A stretch of 64,000 nt of DNA from JAPPLB01 sp965204095 (GTDB lineage Bacteria > Acidobacteriota > Terriglobia > Bryobacterales > UBA6623): positions 5,642,001-5,706,000 of the forward strand of contig OZ241991.1 in NCBI GenBank assembly GCA_965204095.1, given 5' to 3'. Shown here piece after piece: positions 9,203 through 18,511 of the stretch. The notes under the pieces are model-generated. The model was given only the letters and a program-made list of their open reading frames with translations, searched no databases and was not told where the DNA came from. Both the position numbers and the translations under genes were made by a program. How positions within the stretch are numbered: the stretch's first letter is position 1; each line of letters starts with the position of its first letter.

Positions 9203-9496
9203 ATGTGGGAGCTGGTGATTCCGACTGCGTTGTTTGTTCTGGGCGTGATCGTCGGGCGGTTATGGGCTCGGCGTCGGTGGGCGCTTCTACCTTTCACGCC
9301 TGTCAGTCAGAGGCATTGGAAATACCTTGCTGAGATGCAAGGTGTAGCTCAATCTCAGGAAGCTAAGAAACGCCTTCAAAATCTTGACGTGAACAGTCCA
9401 TGTTTGACCCTTGCTCAGGTTTTGCGCGAGGAAGAGCTTGCCCTAGAGGCGGAGACAATGGAGTGGGCGAAGGAGAAGGGGCTACTCAAAGAGTAA
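9203..9496 (+). CDS. Small membrane-anchored protein, tandem paralogue
   Basis: A 97-residue protein with an N-terminal transmembrane helix (residues 3-20) ending in an Arg/Trp-rich cytoplasmic edge, then a helical region with LTLAQVLREEELALEAE. It is the shorter paralogue of the gene ending 8 bp upstream, so they are probably co-transcribed. No enzymatic motif is visible. Confidence 0.6.
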   Translation: MWELVIPTALFVLGVIVGRLWARRRWALLPFTPVSQRHWKYLAEMQGVAQSQEAKKRLQNLDVNSPCLTLAQVLREEELALEAETMEWAKEKGLLKE

Positions 9497-9691
9497 GGAC
9501 GAGACCAGCGCCGTCGATACCCTAGCCCAAGGTTGTCCGGCAGTTGACCCCGCCCGGTAGGGGCTTCGGATTCCTGTCTGAGGAGCATGAGAAAAGAACT
9601 GACTGCCTCTTGATGGTTGATGTAGCATGACTTGCGTCCGAGCCGCGCAAGACCCCTTCTGATAAGCTGTCACGAGGAGGATCGAGCAATC

Positions 9692-10123
9692 GTGAGATAC
9701 CCCGAATATTTCCTTGAGCCCATGCGGGCCGAACTGTCGAGCCGCGGTGTGATCGAGACACGGACGCCGGAGCAGGTCGACGAATTGTTGAACGCCGATA
9801 GCGGAACGGTATTGATGGTGGTGAACTCGGTGTGCGGTTGCGCTGCGGGATCGGCCCGGCCGGGTGTTCTTCAGTCGCTTGAAAGCGACGTGAAGCCCGA
9901 CAAGGTGGCGACCGTCTTCGCCGGTGGCGACCTGGAAGCTGTCGCGCATGTGCGGCGGATTCTCTCGGACTACCCGCCCTCCTCGCCGTCCGTCGCTCTG
10001 TTCCGCAACGGCAGGCCGGTCTACATGCTGCACCGGCATCAGATCGAGGGGCGTGGCCCGTCCCAGATCGCGGCGGAGCTGCGGCAGGCCTACCAGGAAC
10101 ACTGCGTCACGCAGTCGCAGTAG
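9692..10123 (+). CDS. Bacilliredoxin (BrxA/BrxB family)
   Basis: A 143-residue cytoplasmic thiol-disulfide protein. Bacilliredoxins reduce bacillithiol mixed disulfides in Firmicutes and some other phyla. The diagnostic CGC motif (Cys48 and Cys50, within VNSVCGCAAGSARPG) is present, as are the family blocks RYPEYFLEPMRAEL at the start and SPSVALFRNGRPVYMLHRHQIEGR near the C-terminus. The length matches the usual 144 residues. The GTG start at 9692 is preceded by GAGGAGG and gives the normal family N-terminus; a longer in-frame ATG at 9632 does not. It is convergent with the isomerase gene, 4 bp away. Confidence 0.9.
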   Translation: MRYPEYFLEPMRAELSSRGVIETRTPEQVDELLNADSGTVLMVVNSVCGCAAGSARPGVLQSLESDVKPDKVATVFAGGDLEAVAHVRRILSDYPPSSPSVALFRNGRPVYMLHRHQIEGRGPSQIAAELRQAYQEHCVTQSQ

Positions 10124-10127
10124 CGGG

Positions 10128-11882
10128 CTACCCCAACGCTTCGCGGATGACCTCTTCGAGCCGTCCTAGCGCGGTGGTGGCGTCCCCGTTGAGGTGGATG
10201 CGCAATGCTCTGCGGCCACGCTCGCCCAAGACCTGAAAGTCACCACTCGCCTGCGCCGCCTTCACAACGCCGAACGTGTACTTCCGGCCCGGCGCCTCGA
10301 GGTCGGCGGCCTCGTCACAGGTGATCTGGAGGAATACCCCGCTATTCGGTCCGCCTTTGTAGGCTTGGCCCGTCGAGTGCAGAAAGCGCGGCCCGAAGCC
10401 GGCGCAGGTGGCGACTTTTTTGCTGTCTCGCACTACACGGCGGATGCCTTCGAGGATGAGCTCATGTTCCGGCCTCATTTCGACGTAGCCGAGCAAGGCG
10501 AAATAGTCGCCTTCGCCGAGGCGCGAGAGGTGGGCCTTGATCAGGCCGGTCGGAGTCGTGCCGCCGCTGGCTTGGAGCGCGGCGGCATTCGTGTCGTCGG
10601 CGAAGAAAGCCATGCCGTCAAATCGCGCGAATGCCGTCTCGACCGGCAGAGAGCCGCTGGATTCGTACTGTTCGGTCATCGTGCGGGTCACGATTTTGCT
10701 CGCCTCGACGTCAGGCTGATCGAAGGGGTTGATGCCGAGCACAGAACCGGCGACGGCCGTGGCGATCTCCCACAGGAAGAACTGCGCGCCCAGATCGTAG
10801 GCGTCGCGGAGATTCAGGCGTACAACCGGCTGGCCGGCCTTTTCGAGCGTCTCGATGGCCGCGTCCTGTTGAGCGTCGGTTTGACCTTCGAGACTCAGGT
10901 AGGCGAACACGCGGTCGTTGCCATAGTCCTCGGGCGAGCCGAGCGGTTCGCGGTCCACGGGGATGATTCCGCGGCCTTGCTTGCCGGTCGATTCCGCCAG
11001 GAGCTGTTCCAGCCATGCGCCAAGGTGATATAGGCCGGGCGAGGCGATCAAGGTGAGCTTGTCCCGCCCCGCTTTCGCCGCCGCACCGAGAATCAGCCCC
11101 AGGACGAGGCCGGGGTTCCGCTCCACCGGCAGGCGGGGGGAACAGGCAATCGCCATCTCGCCGGCGCGGTCGAGAAGTCGTCTCACGTCGATGCCCATTG
11201 CTACGGCGGGGATCATCCCGAAATGGGATAGCGCCGAGTAGCGTCCGCCGATACTCGGGTCGCCGTGGAAGATATGCCGGAAGCCGTCGCGGCGCGCGGC
11301 TTCTTCCAGTTTCGAACACGGATCGGTCACGGCCGCGAAGTGTGCTCCGGCCTTGCCCTTGCCCAGGCTCTGTTCCAGGCGCTCGAAGAAATACCGCTTG
11401 AAGATGTTCGGCTCCAGAGTCGATCCTGATTTGCTCGAAACGATGAAGAGGGTTTTCGCCGGATCGAGTTTGTCTTCGAATGCCTTGACCTGCGCGGGAT
11501 CGGTCGAGTCGAGCACGTGCAACCTCGGGCTGCCTTCCTGTTGTCCGAACATTTCGGACAACACTTCCGGGCAGAGGCTCGATCCGCCCATGCCGAGCAG
11601 CAGAACGTGAGTGAATCCACCGTCGCGAACATCGGCGGCGAAGTCGTCGAAGACGTCAAGGCGTGCAAGCTGACGTTCGGTGATGTCGAGCCAGCCGAGC
11701 CACTTCGCTTCGTCCGACCCGCTCCATAACGTGGAGTCCCGCGCCCACAGGCGTCTTACCTTGTCGTTGACGCGCCAGTCTCGCAGGGCCCCGTCGAACT
11801 CGGATTGCAGACCTTTGCCTAGTGTGTACGTCGGTTGATGAATATCGATGTCGGCTCTGGGCCGGCGGCGAAGGCTGCTCAT
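10128..11882 (-). CDS. pgi: Glucose-6-phosphate isomerase, type found in transaldolase/PGI fusions
   Basis: A 584-residue enzyme of glycolysis and gluconeogenesis that interconverts glucose-6-phosphate and fructose-6-phosphate. SIS-domain features are clear: VLLLGMGGSSLCPEVL, then LFIVSSKSGSTLEPN (phosphate-binding Ser/Thr loop), GGRYSALSHFGMIPAVAMG and a C-terminal QAYKGGPNSGVFLQI. The subtype with KWLGWL and NDRVFAYL blocks is the one usually found as the C-terminal half of bifunctional transaldolase/PGI proteins; here no transaldolase is fused or adjacent. The ATG at 11882 was preferred to 11984, since upstream residues are not family-like; the true start is uncertain by a few codons. Confidence 0.88.
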   Translation of the reverse strand: MSSLRRRPRADIDIHQPTYTLGKGLQSEFDGALRDWRVNDKVRRLWARDSTLWSGSDEAKWLGWLDITERQLARLDVFDDFAADVRDGGFTHVLLLGMGGSSLCPEVLSEMFGQQEGSPRLHVLDSTDPAQVKAFEDKLDPAKTLFIVSSKSGSTLEPNIFKRYFFERLEQSLGKGKAGAHFAAVTDPCSKLEEAARRDGFRHIFHGDPSIGGRYSALSHFGMIPAVAMGIDVRRLLDRAGEMAIACSPRLPVERNPGLVLGLILGAAAKAGRDKLTLIASPGLYHLGAWLEQLLAESTGKQGRGIIPVDREPLGSPEDYGNDRVFAYLSLEGQTDAQQDAAIETLEKAGQPVVRLNLRDAYDLGAQFFLWEIATAVAGSVLGINPFDQPDVEASKIVTRTMTEQYESSGSLPVETAFARFDGMAFFADDTNAAALQASGGTTPTGLIKAHLSRLGEGDYFALLGYVEMRPEHELILEGIRRVVRDSKKVATCAGFGPRFLHSTGQAYKGGPNSGVFLQITCDEAADLEAPGRKYTFGVVKAAQASGDFQVLGERGRRALRIHLNGDATTALGRLEEVIREALG

Positions 11883-12301
11883 TCTTTCATCCGTCTCTTC
11901 AAACAACGCCGCTTGCCGTGCCACGCCACCTGGGTCTTGCGCCTCGCACTGCCGACCGGCTGTGCACGTCTGCAATGATCGCACCGGCCGTACATCCGTG
12001 TTTCTGCCGCAACTCCTTTAACGCAACGGTTGCTCCCGTGGCGACTGCTAGCAATCGCATGGCATTTCCGGCTGACACACCCCTCTCAACCCATCGTACT
12101 GATAGAGAGCTGATCGAGATCACGACCCATGGTGCAGCCGCTCCGAAGTTTCTTGCGGCAGGCGGTTGGCAACGGCTCGCCGGACGGGCTGCCCTTCCTG
12201 ACCTGGATGCCGCGGTCGAACAAGCTGTAATCTGAGACGTTCGCGCGTCCATTTCCGGGTAACTCATTTGCCGGTCTCGACGAGACACTACAATCAACGC
12301 C
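11883..12301. other. Intergenic region upstream of divergent genes, no gene seen
   Basis: About 420 bp between pgi (minus) and the propeller gene (plus). Open frames cross it on both strands, but none has a family signature, signal peptide or credible ribosome site. No repeat copy is present. Confidence 0.45.
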
Positions 12302-13555
12302 ATGGACCGTACGTCCGCCGCCTGCTCTGGGCTCCTTCTCCTGCTTGCCTGCTTGTTGCCGTCTGCCGTCCGCGCTGAGGATTGGCCCCAACTCCTCGGG
12401 CCGCGGCGAGACGGCACGTACAATGGCGGGGATTTGGCAGCCGCTTGGCCTGAAGAAGGCCCGCGCATGGTTTGGCGAAAGGACATCGGCCACGGCTTCA
12501 GCAATCCGGTCGTTGCCAACGGCCGGCTGATCCTCTTCCATCGCGTTGGTAACGAAGATCTCGTGGAGGCTCTTGATCCCGAAACGGGCGACACGATCTG
12601 GACCTTCCGCTACGCTACGACCTATCGCGATGGTTTTGGATTCGATCCTGGTCCCCGTGCGAGCCCCGTTGTCGCCGGCAGTCAGATCTACACGTTCAGC
12701 CCCCAAGGGGTACTGCACTGTATCCGGTTCAATGACGGAAAGAAGGTGTGGCGCCGCGACACGCACCAGGAGTTTGGAGCCGATAAGGGCTTCTTCGGAG
12801 CCGCATCGACACCCGTGGTCGAAGGGGCGCGGCTATTGCTGAATGTGGGCGGTCGTGACGGAGCAGGTATCGTCGCATTCGACAAAGATACCGGCCGCAC
12901 GCTTTGGCAGGCTTCCGACGATGAAGCGAGCTACTCTTCCCCTGTGGTCGCGGACATTGCCGGGGAGCGGCTGGCGGTTTTCCTTACGCGGGAAGGGCTG
13001 CAGGCAGTCGTCCCGAACAACGGTGAAATTCGCCACTCCTTGCGGTGGCGGGCCCGGAGCCACGCTTCCGTCAACGCCGCCATGCCGCTCGTGATCGGGA
13101 ACCGCGTCTTCCTGTCCTCGAGTTACCGGACCGGTGCCACATTGCTCGACCTCGGCGGCGGCCAACTCGAACAGCTCTGGTCCTCCGACGACGCCCTGTC
13201 GAATCACTATGCGACGAATGTCCACAAAGACGGTTACCTCTACGGATTTCACGGCCGGCAGGAGTATGGTCAGGTTTTCCGCTCCATCGAACTCGCGACC
13301 GGCAAGGTGCAGTGGGAACAGCGAGGCTTCCGTGCCGGCACGGTGACTCTTGCGGGTGACCGGCTTTTGATCCTTGTCGAGAACGGGGAGCTTGTTCTTG
13401 CGGAAGCCTCGCCGAAAGGTTTCCGGAGTCTTGCCCGCGCAACAGTGCTCGACGGCACGGTTCGCGCCTACCCGGCGCTCGCTCGAGGCCGACTCTACGC
13501 GCGAAACGGGTCCCGCCTGGTGTGTGTCGACTTGCGCGAGCCCGCCTCGCGCTGA
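12302..13555 (+). CDS. Secreted PQQ-like (BamB-type) beta-propeller protein
   Basis: A 417-residue protein with a signal peptide (residues 1-25, ending VRAEDW). The mature start DWPQLLGPRRDG is the WPQxxGPxRDG signature of exported PQQ-like propellers. Repeated tryptophan-docking blades follow: VEALDPETGDTIWTFRY, GIVAFDKDTGRTLWQA and SIELATGKVQWEQR. These proteins lack a clear cofactor site and often act as periplasmic scaffolds; some relatives are alcohol dehydrogenases, but the calcium/PQQ residues cannot be identified here. A second member lies at 20466-21680 on the other strand. Confidence 0.85.
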   Translation: MDRTSAACSGLLLLLACLLPSAVRAEDWPQLLGPRRDGTYNGGDLAAAWPEEGPRMVWRKDIGHGFSNPVVANGRLILFHRVGNEDLVEALDPETGDTIWTFRYATTYRDGFGFDPGPRASPVVAGSQIYTFSPQGVLHCIRFNDGKKVWRRDTHQEFGADKGFFGAASTPVVEGARLLLNVGGRDGAGIVAFDKDTGRTLWQASDDEASYSSPVVADIAGERLAVFLTREGLQAVVPNNGEIRHSLRWRARSHASVNAAMPLVIGNRVFLSSSYRTGATLLDLGGGQLEQLWSSDDALSNHYATNVHKDGYLYGFHGRQEYGQVFRSIELATGKVQWEQRGFRAGTVTLAGDRLLILVENGELVLAEASPKGFRSLARATVLDGTVRAYPALARGRLYARNGSRLVCVDLREPASR

Positions 13556-13736
13556 ACTTCGCTTGATGGTTTGCGTATCTGTTGAGTAGGCCGTTTGAAC
13601 GCTTGTCCGGACGGGGCTCGCGAAACACGTTCGGTTTCCCCAAAAATAAGAGTCGCGTTGCGCGCGTGAACCATTGGCCGTACACTTGGGATCGGATCGC
13701 GGAAATCAGTGTTTCGCTTTCGAATCGCCGCCTGAC

Positions 13737-13918
13737 TAGCCTGCATTTCTCACCACGCGGCGAGACGAAGTGCGTGAGAGGGCCGTCAGGACGAGGCGCG
13801 AGCCGCTTGACGCGCGCAGGCGTACTTGACAGTACGTTGAGCACGGCAAGCAAGCGCAACGAAGTCCTGGCGGTCGTATCGTGTGCTTCGACCGTCGGGT
13901 GGTGAGAAATGCAGGCTA
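13737..13918 (+). repeat. Family A repeat, copy A3 (full length)
   Basis: A 182-bp copy with intact inverted ends and CTA on both flanks. It lies 15 bp upstream of the NfeD-like gene start, so it forms the 5' leader of that operon. Confidence 0.93.
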
Positions 13919-13933
13919 GCGGCGGCCACGATC

Positions 13934-14518
13934 ATGGAACTGCTTGAACTCGATCGATACGTAGCGATAGGCATCGACGCCACGATCTATCTTTTTTTGG
14001 CTGTCACGGCGACGCTGCTTTTCCTCGTTCGCATGGGGTTGCAGTTTTTCTTCGGCGACGTCGATATGGACCTCGACGGCGCTGTCGATGCCCACATGGA
14101 TAGCACTGGCGCTTTCGAGCTCTTCTCGCTGCTGTCGGTCCTGGCCTTCTTCATGGGCGTGGGCTGGATGGGCCTCGCCTGCCGGGTCAATTGGGGGCTC
14201 GGCTCAGCCGTTTCGGCGGTCTCGGCCACAGCTTTCGGCCTTTCTTTGATGGGTCTGTCGGCGGGCCTGATGTATGCCGTCCGGCAGATGACGCACGAGG
14301 GCCGCTATGACGTGAAGACGGCCATCGGACAAACCGCCAAAGTCTATCTCACGATCCCCGCCAAAGGACAAGGCCAGGGACAGGTCGAAGTTACGGTTTC
14401 GGGCCGGCGCAAAGTGCTGCCCGCCATGAGCACGAGTGACGAGATCCCGGCTTTTACGCGAGTGACGATCGTAGATGTCGTCGGCGAAGAAACATACGTA
14501 GTGGAGCCATCAGGCTGA
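13934..14518 (+). CDS. NfeD-like membrane protein, partner of flotillin
   Basis: A 194-residue protein with three hydrophobic segments (about 15-35, 58-80 and 90-115) and a C-terminal beta-rich OB-fold-like domain (GQTAKVYLTIPAKGQG to EETYVVEP). This is the arrangement of NfeD proteins encoded beside flotillins, which help organise membrane microdomains. The flotillin gene starts 23 bp downstream, confirming the usual operon pairing. The start at 13934 was chosen because upstream codons belong to repeat A3. Confidence 0.8.
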   Translation: MELLELDRYVAIGIDATIYLFLAVTATLLFLVRMGLQFFFGDVDMDLDGAVDAHMDSTGAFELFSLLSVLAFFMGVGWMGLACRVNWGLGSAVSAVSATAFGLSLMGLSAGLMYAVRQMTHEGRYDVKTAIGQTAKVYLTIPAKGQGQGQVEVTVSGRRKVLPAMSTSDEIPAFTRVTIVDVVGEETYVVEPSG

Positions 14519-14541
14519 GCCCTTTTGAGAACGGAGGCGGC

Positions 14542-16131
14542 ATGACACCCTTGTTCGCGCAGTTGTTCGAGTTCGGCATCATCCTTCCGGTCATCGTTGT
14601 GGCCGTGTTCATAGGCGTGCTGATGTTCGTCGTGAGCCAGTACAAACGGTGCCCCTCCAACCGGATTCTGGTCGTCTACGGCAAAGTCGGCGGGAACCAG
14701 GCCGCGAAGTGCGTGCACGGCGGAGGTATTTTTGTTGTTCCGCTCTTCCAGGACTTCCAGTACCTGTCGCTTGAACCGATGACGATCGATATCGAGCTGA
14801 CGGGCGCGCTGTCGAAAAAGAACATCCGTGTCAACGTCCCCTCCACGTTCACGATCGGCGTCTCGACCAGTCCGACGATCATGAACAACGCCGCCGAGCG
14901 CTTGTTGGGGTTGGGGGAGCGGGAAATCTCCGCGCAGGCGCGGGACATCATCCTCGGCCAGATGAGGCTCGTGATCGCGACGCTCTCGATTGAGGAAATC
15001 AACCAGGACCGCGAGAAGTTCCTGGACCTCGTCAACAAGTTCTGCGCGGGTGAGTTGCTGAAAGTTGGACTCGAAGTGATCAACGTCAACATCCGCGACA
15101 TCATGGACGAGTCGGGCTACATCGACGCCATCGGCAAGAAGGCGGCCGCCGAAGCGATTCAGAAAGCCAAGGTCGAAGTCGCCGAGCAGGTCAAGGAAGG
15201 GGCTATCGGCGAAGCCACCGCCAACCGAGCGAAGGCTGTCGAAGTCGCCAATCAGGAAGCGGCGTCGACGATCGGCCGCAAAGAGGCCGAGCGCGAGCAA
15301 CGCGTTCGCACCGCCAAGCTCGAGGCCGAGGGCGTTTCCGGCGAGGCCGAGGCCATGCGCGAACAGGAGATCGTCAGCGCGCAACAGAAGGCGATTTCGA
15401 CGGAAGGCAAGAAACAGGCCGAATCGAATCAGCGTGTAAAAGTGGCGACCCTCGAAGCCGAGGCGGTGCAGGGCGAGAACGAATCGCAAGCGAATATCGC
15501 TACTTACAACGCCACGCTGGCGGAGCGCCGGGCCGAGGCGCGCCGGCGCGGCGAGGTCGCCACGGCCGAAGCCGTCCGCGACGTGTTGATGGCCGAGAAG
15601 GAACAGGAACTGGCGCGCCTGCAGAAAGAGCAGATCGTCCAGCAGCAGATCGAGCGGGAGAAGATCGAGATCGAGGCGGAAGCCGAAGCGGAACGCATCC
15701 GGCGCGTCGCCAAGGGTGAAGCCGACGCGGTGCTTGCGAAATACAACGCCGAGGCGGAAGGTGTCCAGCGTGTTCTCGAAGCGAAGGCCCAGGGTTACGA
15801 GAACCTGCTTCGCACCTGTGCGCAGCGGCCTGACCTTGCCCCCACTTTGCTCATCATCGAGAAGCTGCCCGACCTGGTCGCCGAGCAGGTCAAGGCCGTC
15901 CAGAACCTCAAGATCGACAAGGTGACCGTGTGGGATTCCGGAGCGAATGGCGCCGCCGACGCCAACGGCGCGACAGCAGGCTTTCTCCGCGGGCTGATCG
16001 GCTCGCTTCCGCCCGTCCACGAGTTGGCGAAGCAGGCGGGCATCGATCTGCCCAGTGTATTGGGGACCCTGAACGAGGGTCAGGAAGAGTCATCCGCCAA
16101 CACCCGCAAGCAGGAAGACGAAGCCCGCTAG
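14542..16131 (+). CDS. Flotillin family (SPFH/band 7) membrane protein
   Basis: A 529-residue protein with an N-terminal transmembrane helix (about 11-33), an SPFH domain (about 36-240, beginning RCPSNRILVVYGKVGG) and a long Ala/Glu-rich coiled coil (about 245-430) with many 'AE/EA' repeats typical of flotillins. It probably oligomerises into rings at the inner membrane and scaffolds lipid microdomains. The final section (440-529) is variable and Ala-rich. GGAGG precedes the ATG. The stop TAG is formed by the left edge of repeat A4, so the repeat begins exactly at the end of the gene; any original residues beyond Arg529 cannot be excluded. Confidence 0.88.
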   Translation: MTPLFAQLFEFGIILPVIVVAVFIGVLMFVVSQYKRCPSNRILVVYGKVGGNQAAKCVHGGGIFVVPLFQDFQYLSLEPMTIDIELTGALSKKNIRVNVPSTFTIGVSTSPTIMNNAAERLLGLGEREISAQARDIILGQMRLVIATLSIEEINQDREKFLDLVNKFCAGELLKVGLEVINVNIRDIMDESGYIDAIGKKAAAEAIQKAKVEVAEQVKEGAIGEATANRAKAVEVANQEAASTIGRKEAEREQRVRTAKLEAEGVSGEAEAMREQEIVSAQQKAISTEGKKQAESNQRVKVATLEAEAVQGENESQANIATYNATLAERRAEARRRGEVATAEAVRDVLMAEKEQELARLQKEQIVQQQIEREKIEIEAEAEAERIRRVAKGEADAVLAKYNAEAEGVQRVLEAKAQGYENLLRTCAQRPDLAPTLLIIEKLPDLVAEQVKAVQNLKIDKVTVWDSGANGAADANGATAGFLRGLIGSLPPVHELAKQAGIDLPSVLGTLNEGQEESSANTRKQEDEAR

Positions 16132-16213
16132 CCTGCATTTCTCACCACGCGGCGAGGCGAAGTGCGTGAGAGGGCCGTCAGGACTAGGCGCAAGCCGCTT
16201 GGGCGCCAGCAAC
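16129..16213 (+). repeat. Family A repeat, copy A4 (left half only)
   Basis: The left about 85 bp of the element, breaking off at GGGCGCCAGCAA where copy A5 begins. Its TAG edge is the flotillin stop codon. Confidence 0.85.
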
Positions 16214-16395
16214 TAGCCTGTATTTCTCACCACGTGGCGAGTCGAAGTGCGCGAGAGGGCCGTCAGGACGAGGCGCGAGCCGCTTGGCGCGCGCAGGCGT
16301 ACTTGACAGTACGTTGAGCACGGCAAGCAAGCGCAACGAAGTCATGGCGGTCGTATCGTGTGCTTCGACCGTCGGGTGGTGAGAAATGCAGGCTA
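16214..16395 (+). repeat. Family A repeat, copy A5 (full length)
   Basis: A 182-bp copy directly following the truncated A4, with CTA on both flanks and one substitution in the left inverted repeat (TGTATTTC). Same orientation as all others. Confidence 0.92.
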
Positions 16396-16490
16396 GGCCT
16401 TTAAGGTTTTCACGAAACACGAGTCACGAAACACGAATCACGGCCTTTTATCGTGTGCTTCGGCCGTCGGGTGCTGAGAAATGCAGGCTA
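16396..16490 (+). repeat. Heptamer array joined to a family A right end (A6)
   Basis: GGCCTTTAAGGTTTT is followed by four or five degenerate 7-bp units (CACGAAA, CACGAGT, CACGAAA, CACGAAT), then the last about 45 bp of family A ending GCAGGCTA. The right edge supplies the TAG stop of the glycosidase-like gene on the minus strand. Confidence 0.8.
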
Positions 16491-17742
16491 ACGGTCGTTT
16501 CCCACGACTTGCTTCGCCAGACTTGTTCGAAAGCGCCGCCGGTCCTCTCCTTCGGGTCCCTCGGCAATGTGGCCAATCGAGTAATACATCCATAGCCCAT
16601 CGTCGCGGCGCACTACGTAAGGCGCGAAGGCGGCATACTCGTCGATGCTTCCGCGAGGGCCGTTGAACAACGCGGGTTCGCGGTCTTTCACCCAATGGAC
16701 TCCATCCGTGCTCACGGCATGTCGGATGCAGTTCCCTCGCGGAACCACTTCGCCCGAGCGGATACCCGTTCCGGCGCTGTACCACATGTGAAAGGTCTCC
16801 CCCTCGAGAAGGGCCATGCAGTTGTACACGTACTCCTCAGTGACGTCGCCGAGCGTCTCTGGCTCGACCACGGGATTGCCGTCGTTCTCTCGCGTCCAGT
16901 GGACACCGTCATGGCTGGTCGCGTAGCCGAGCCGGAAGCCCTGTTGCGGTCCGTTGCCCATGTACCACAGATGCAGCTTGCCGGAGTCGTCCCTGACCAC
17001 AGCGGGATGCAGCACCACTTGATCGTCGAACTTGCCTTTTCCCCCGGTCCCGAGTACGGGTTGGCCTTGGTTTCGCCGCGTCCAGTCGATGCCGTTTTCG
17101 CTGGTGGCGTAGCCGATCGTGTAGCTGCTGTCTTCGTCGCCCATCGTGAACCACATGTGGAAAAGGCCGTCAAACCTCACGACCGCCGGATGGTCGACTT
17201 TCGTGGAATCGGGCGCTCCGGGTGGGCCGTGGCGGAAGATCGGCTCTCCGCCATTTGCCTTGGTCCACCTAGCCTGCATTTCTCACCACGTGGCGAGGCG
17301 AAGTGCGTGAGAGGGCCGTCAGGACGAGGCGCGCGCCGCTTGGCGCGCGCAGGCGTACTTGACGGTACGTTGAGCACGGCAAGCAAGCGCAACGAAGTCC
17401 TGGCGGTCGTATCGCGTGCTTCGGCCGTCGGGTGGTGAGAAATGCAGGCTAACGCCCGTCGGGGCTCGTGGCGAGGCCGATTTGCCCGGTAAAGCTGTCA
17501 GCCGATCGGCCGTTGTACCACATCCACCATTCGTTGCCGACTTTGAGCACGCAGGGATACTTGGCGTTGGTTTCGTCGAACGACCCGGCGGTACCCAATT
17601 CCAGAATGACGCGGTTGGTCTTCTCGAATACGAAACCATCGGATACAGGCTCCCCAACGGGCGAGCCGCAAGCCGCGAGGACCGCGAACCATGCCGTCAG
17701 GACTAGCCTGCATCGGGAATCCGTTGTTGTGATGGCCGCCAT
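16488..17742 (-). pseudogene. Secreted GH43-like five-bladed propeller gene, split by repeat A7
   Basis: Two minus-strand frames are pieces of one gene. The 5' piece (17449-17742, 97 codons) has a lipoprotein signal (LAAC, Cys25) and ends GQIGLATSPDGR-stop. The 3' piece (16488-17270) resumes RWTKANGGEPIFRHG and carries repeated blades of the type HPAVV...GKLHLWYMGN...GYATSHDGVHWT. Together they read as a GH43/GH32/GH130-like propeller of about 350 residues. The 182-bp family A element sits between, introducing a TAG immediately after Arg97; the 3' piece then has only an element-derived ATG. Joining the halves through one TA does not restore frame, so a small additional change is needed. Both the interruption and the final stop come from family A copies. 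It was probably a polysaccharide-directed enzyme before the insertion. Confidence 0.82.
17270..17451 (+). repeat. Family A repeat, copy A7, inside a coding region
   Basis: A full-length 182-bp copy with CTA on both flanks. It interrupts the glycosidase-like gene, so it is direct evidence of an insertion into coding DNA. Confidence 0.94.
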
Positions 17743-18071
17743 GATGCGCGTGTCGGATATTCATGATATGCACCTTGAGTACAATACGCTGACCTTGTTT
17801 CCCTCGTGGTGCCTCTCCTTCTGAATGCTGAATGGGGATTTTCTGCACCACCGAAGCTGTCCGCGGACGGCGGTCCGGATCGTCCGGGCGATCAATCCCG
17901 GCTCCGCAAGTCCTGGGCCGGCCATCGACGCACTGGCCGCATGACCGGGCCAGCCCCTCGTCACGCTCATTCGGGCGTTCCAGCTCCGCGTCGCGGTTGT
18001 CATCTCTGGTAAAGGTAAATACCATAAGAGCGAACGGGGTCCTGCGTGCCGTCGCGGTTGGGGCGTCTATC
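17743..18071. other. Region without a convincing gene
   Basis: About 330 bp between the broken glycosidase gene and repeat A8. Overlapping minus-strand frames read PNRDGTQDPVRSYGIYLYQR and similar, but none has a start, signal or family signature. It may be a gene remnant. Confidence 0.4.
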
Positions 18072-18303
18072 TAGCCTGCATTTCTCACCACGCGGCGAGG
18101 CAAAGTGGGTGAGAGGGCCTTCAGGACGAGGCGCGCGCCGGGCGGAGGAAAAGGCGCGCGCAGGCGTACTTGCCAAATCGCCTCCTTCACCCCTCGTGTG
18201 ACGAAACACGGCTTTTATGTTTTTTACGAATCACGAGACACGAGACACGAATCACGGCTTTTTTCGTGTGCTTCGACCGTCGAGTGGTGAGAAATGCAGG
18301 CTA
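18072..18303 (+). repeat. Family A repeat, copy A8, with a heptamer array in place of its middle
   Basis: A 232-bp composite. Both family A ends are intact (CTA flanks), but the central part is replaced by GC-rich filler and heptamers (ACGAATC, ACGAGAC, ACGAGAC, ACGAATC) between about 18202 and 18257. Confidence 0.88.
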
Positions 18304-18511
18304 GTGGCGTTCGTGGCGGCACGGATTGCCGCGCAAACATCCCTCTGCATTGCAATGAGGCGTGCCGGCTGCGCATAGGCACTCACGATTCGCTCGTCGG
18401 TCTGGTCTGCGCGGTGCCGCAGGCGGGTATGGCGTAAACACTGCCGTGAACGGCGTAGGCTGACGAATTGCTCTTGGCAGCGCGTTTCACAGAAGGGAGT
18501 TGAGTTCCAAC

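Noticed and set aside
11899..12766. Two overlapping minus-strand frames in the pgi upstream region
   Set aside because: No signal, motif or ribosome site, and they overlap the propeller gene antisense.
14344..16020. 558-codon minus-strand frame opposite flotillin
   Set aside because: Its sequence is the complement of the coiled-coil repeats and has no independent motif or ribosome site.
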